Program-made: the position numbers and the translations under genes
From: Christensenella sp. UBA7707
Lineage (GTDB): Bacteria > Bacillota > Clostridia > Christensenellales > CAG-138
DNA length: 6,392 nt
Reading direction: 5' to 3'
Assembly: GCA_002482435.1 (NCBI GenBank)
Contig: DLFZ01000060.1
Location: forward strand, 2,229 to 8,620
The notes under the pieces: generated by a model
Told to the model about the DNA's origin: nothing
Seen by the model: the letters and a program-made list of their open reading frames with translations, nothing else
Databases searched by the model: none
Shown: one piece after another, positions 5,619 through 6,392 of the stretch
How the letters are laid out: every line of letters starts with the position of its first letter
How positions within the stretch are numbered: the stretch's first letter is position 1

Positions 5619-6392
5619 TTACCTACCGAACTGGCAGTCGTTGTTGCCGCTGTCGGTGATCCACATTTCGAGCATGTTGATCGGATCGTTGAAGTCCGCA
5701 ACCCAGCCCGCACGGGAGATGTCGAAGTTACCGGCTTTGCGCTCGGCAAGAAGCGTATCCCAGTCAAGGGTGCGGATGGTCATGTTGATGCCCACAGCCG
5801 CAAGGTCCTGCTGAATGCACTCGGCGATCGCAACGTGGCCGGTGTTCTCGTTGATCAGGTACTCAAAGCTGATCGGAGTTGCCGCAGAAAGCTTACCATT
5901 TTCGAACTGGAAGCCGGCGCTTTCGAGCAGGGCAATCGCCTGGTCAACTTCGGGGGTGGTGCCAACGTAACCGTCGGAGCCATTGGGGTACGTCCAGCCG
6001 CTCGCATCCTTGAACACGCCGCCGTTGCCGTTGAGCATGCCCTGCGGAATGAAGCTGGTAGCGGGAATCTGGCCGGTCTGGCCTACGACTTCGGCAATGT
6101 ACTCACGGTCGATCAGCAGGCTGAAAGCGCGGCGCATCGCGGAAGCTTCTTCAGCGGTCTTACCGGTGAACAGGGGGGACTTTACGTTGAATTCCACGTA
6201 GTAGGTACCAAGCTGCGGCACAACGTAGAATTCGGGATCGTTGGTGCTCAGAAGGGTCTGGATTTCATCGGTGGGAACGGAATCGATGAAGTCCAAATCG
6301 CCAGCGCGGAAAGCGGCATAGGTGGCAACGTCGTCAGCGGAGAGCATGAGCTCAAGGCGCTCGATCTTAACGTTGGCGGCATCCCAGTAGTT
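5619..6392 (-). CDS. OppA-type solute-binding protein (SBP family 5), N-terminal part off the right edge, unusually short C-terminus
   Basis: The frame is open from the right window edge and gives 257 residues before the stop; the Met at 6347 is internal. Extracytoplasmic family-5 binding proteins capture peptides, nickel or other solutes for an ABC importer. Family landmarks in this fragment are NYWDAANVKIERLEL (1-15), the AFRAGDLDFIDSVP segment (27-40), FNVKSPLF (68-75), RRAFSLLIDRE (87-97) and ISRAGWVADFNDP (225-237), the last closely resembling the SRAGW-AD-NEP segment of E. coli OppA. After SGNNDCQFGR (248-257) a TAA ends the frame. Family members normally continue about 80 residues here to complete lobe I, so the protein appears C-terminally truncated. 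No continuation was found in the other frames downstream. The signal peptide, lipobox and permease/ATPase genes would lie to the right, outside the window. The substrate cannot be assigned. Confidence 0.88.
   Translation of the reverse strand, partial: NYWDAANVKIERLELMLSADDVATYAAFRAGDLDFIDSVPTDEIQTLLSTNDPEFYVVPQLGTYYVEFNVKSPLFTGKTAEEASAMRRAFSLLIDREYIAEVVGQTGQIPATSFIPQGMLNGNGGVFKDASGWTYPNGSDGYVGTTPEVDQAIALLESAGFQFENGKLSAATPISFEYLINENTGHVAIAECIQQDLAAVGINMTIRTLDWDTLLAERKAGNFDISRAGWVADFNDPINMLEMWITDSGNNDCQFGR

Noticed and set aside
5238..5814. Plus-strand open frames 5238-5477 and 5311-5814 as small protein genes
   Set aside because: Both begin with TTG and lack a convincing ribosome binding site. 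The longer one runs through two terminator hairpins and into the antisense of the solute-binding protein. The region is better explained by RNA structure.

Overview
The window looks like a piece of a low-to-mid GC Gram-positive (Firmicutes/Clostridia) chromosome, plausibly a gut or anaerobic-digester clostridium. The signs are AAGGAG-type ribosome binding sites, sigma-A promoters (one a perfect TTGACA-17-TATAAT), a cell-wall sorting signal of the LPxTG type, an OppA-type oligopeptide-binding protein and a GPH-family sugar symporter. Placement below class level is not possible from the sequence alone.

All four protein genes lie on the minus strand, and each looks like its own transcription unit. 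From left to right: (i) 1-2132, the first 710 codons of a large secreted modular surface protein, which runs off the left edge. It has a signal peptide, a beta-rich N-terminal domain, a cadherin-like domain and then alternating fibronectin-III and Ig-like modules encoded by 519-bp tandem repeats. (ii) 2402-3778, a complete 458-residue MelB-like (GPH) cation:sugar symporter. (iii) 4007-5017, a 336-residue secreted protein of unknown fold with a C-terminal VPNTG sorting signal. (iv) 5619-6392, the C-terminal part of an extracytoplasmic family-5 solute-binding protein that enters from the right edge and stops unusually early.

Rho-independent terminators follow the symporter, the VPNTG protein and the solute-binding protein. 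Recognisable promoters precede the modular protein, the symporter and the VPNTG protein. The gap at 5192-5618 holds the most interesting non-coding signal: a roughly 200-nt plus-strand segment that can fold into a long interrupted rod and ends in a hairpin with six Ts. It is a candidate structured RNA, and its size and shape recall 6S RNA, but no diagnostic motif was recognised. Its terminator sits back to back with that of the solute-binding protein gene, so the two units converge.

Functionally the region combines cell-surface proteins (two exported, at least one wall-anchored) with nutrient uptake (sugar symport, peptide binding). Nothing shows that these genes act in one pathway. No mobile element, CRISPR array, tRNA, rRNA or defence system was seen.
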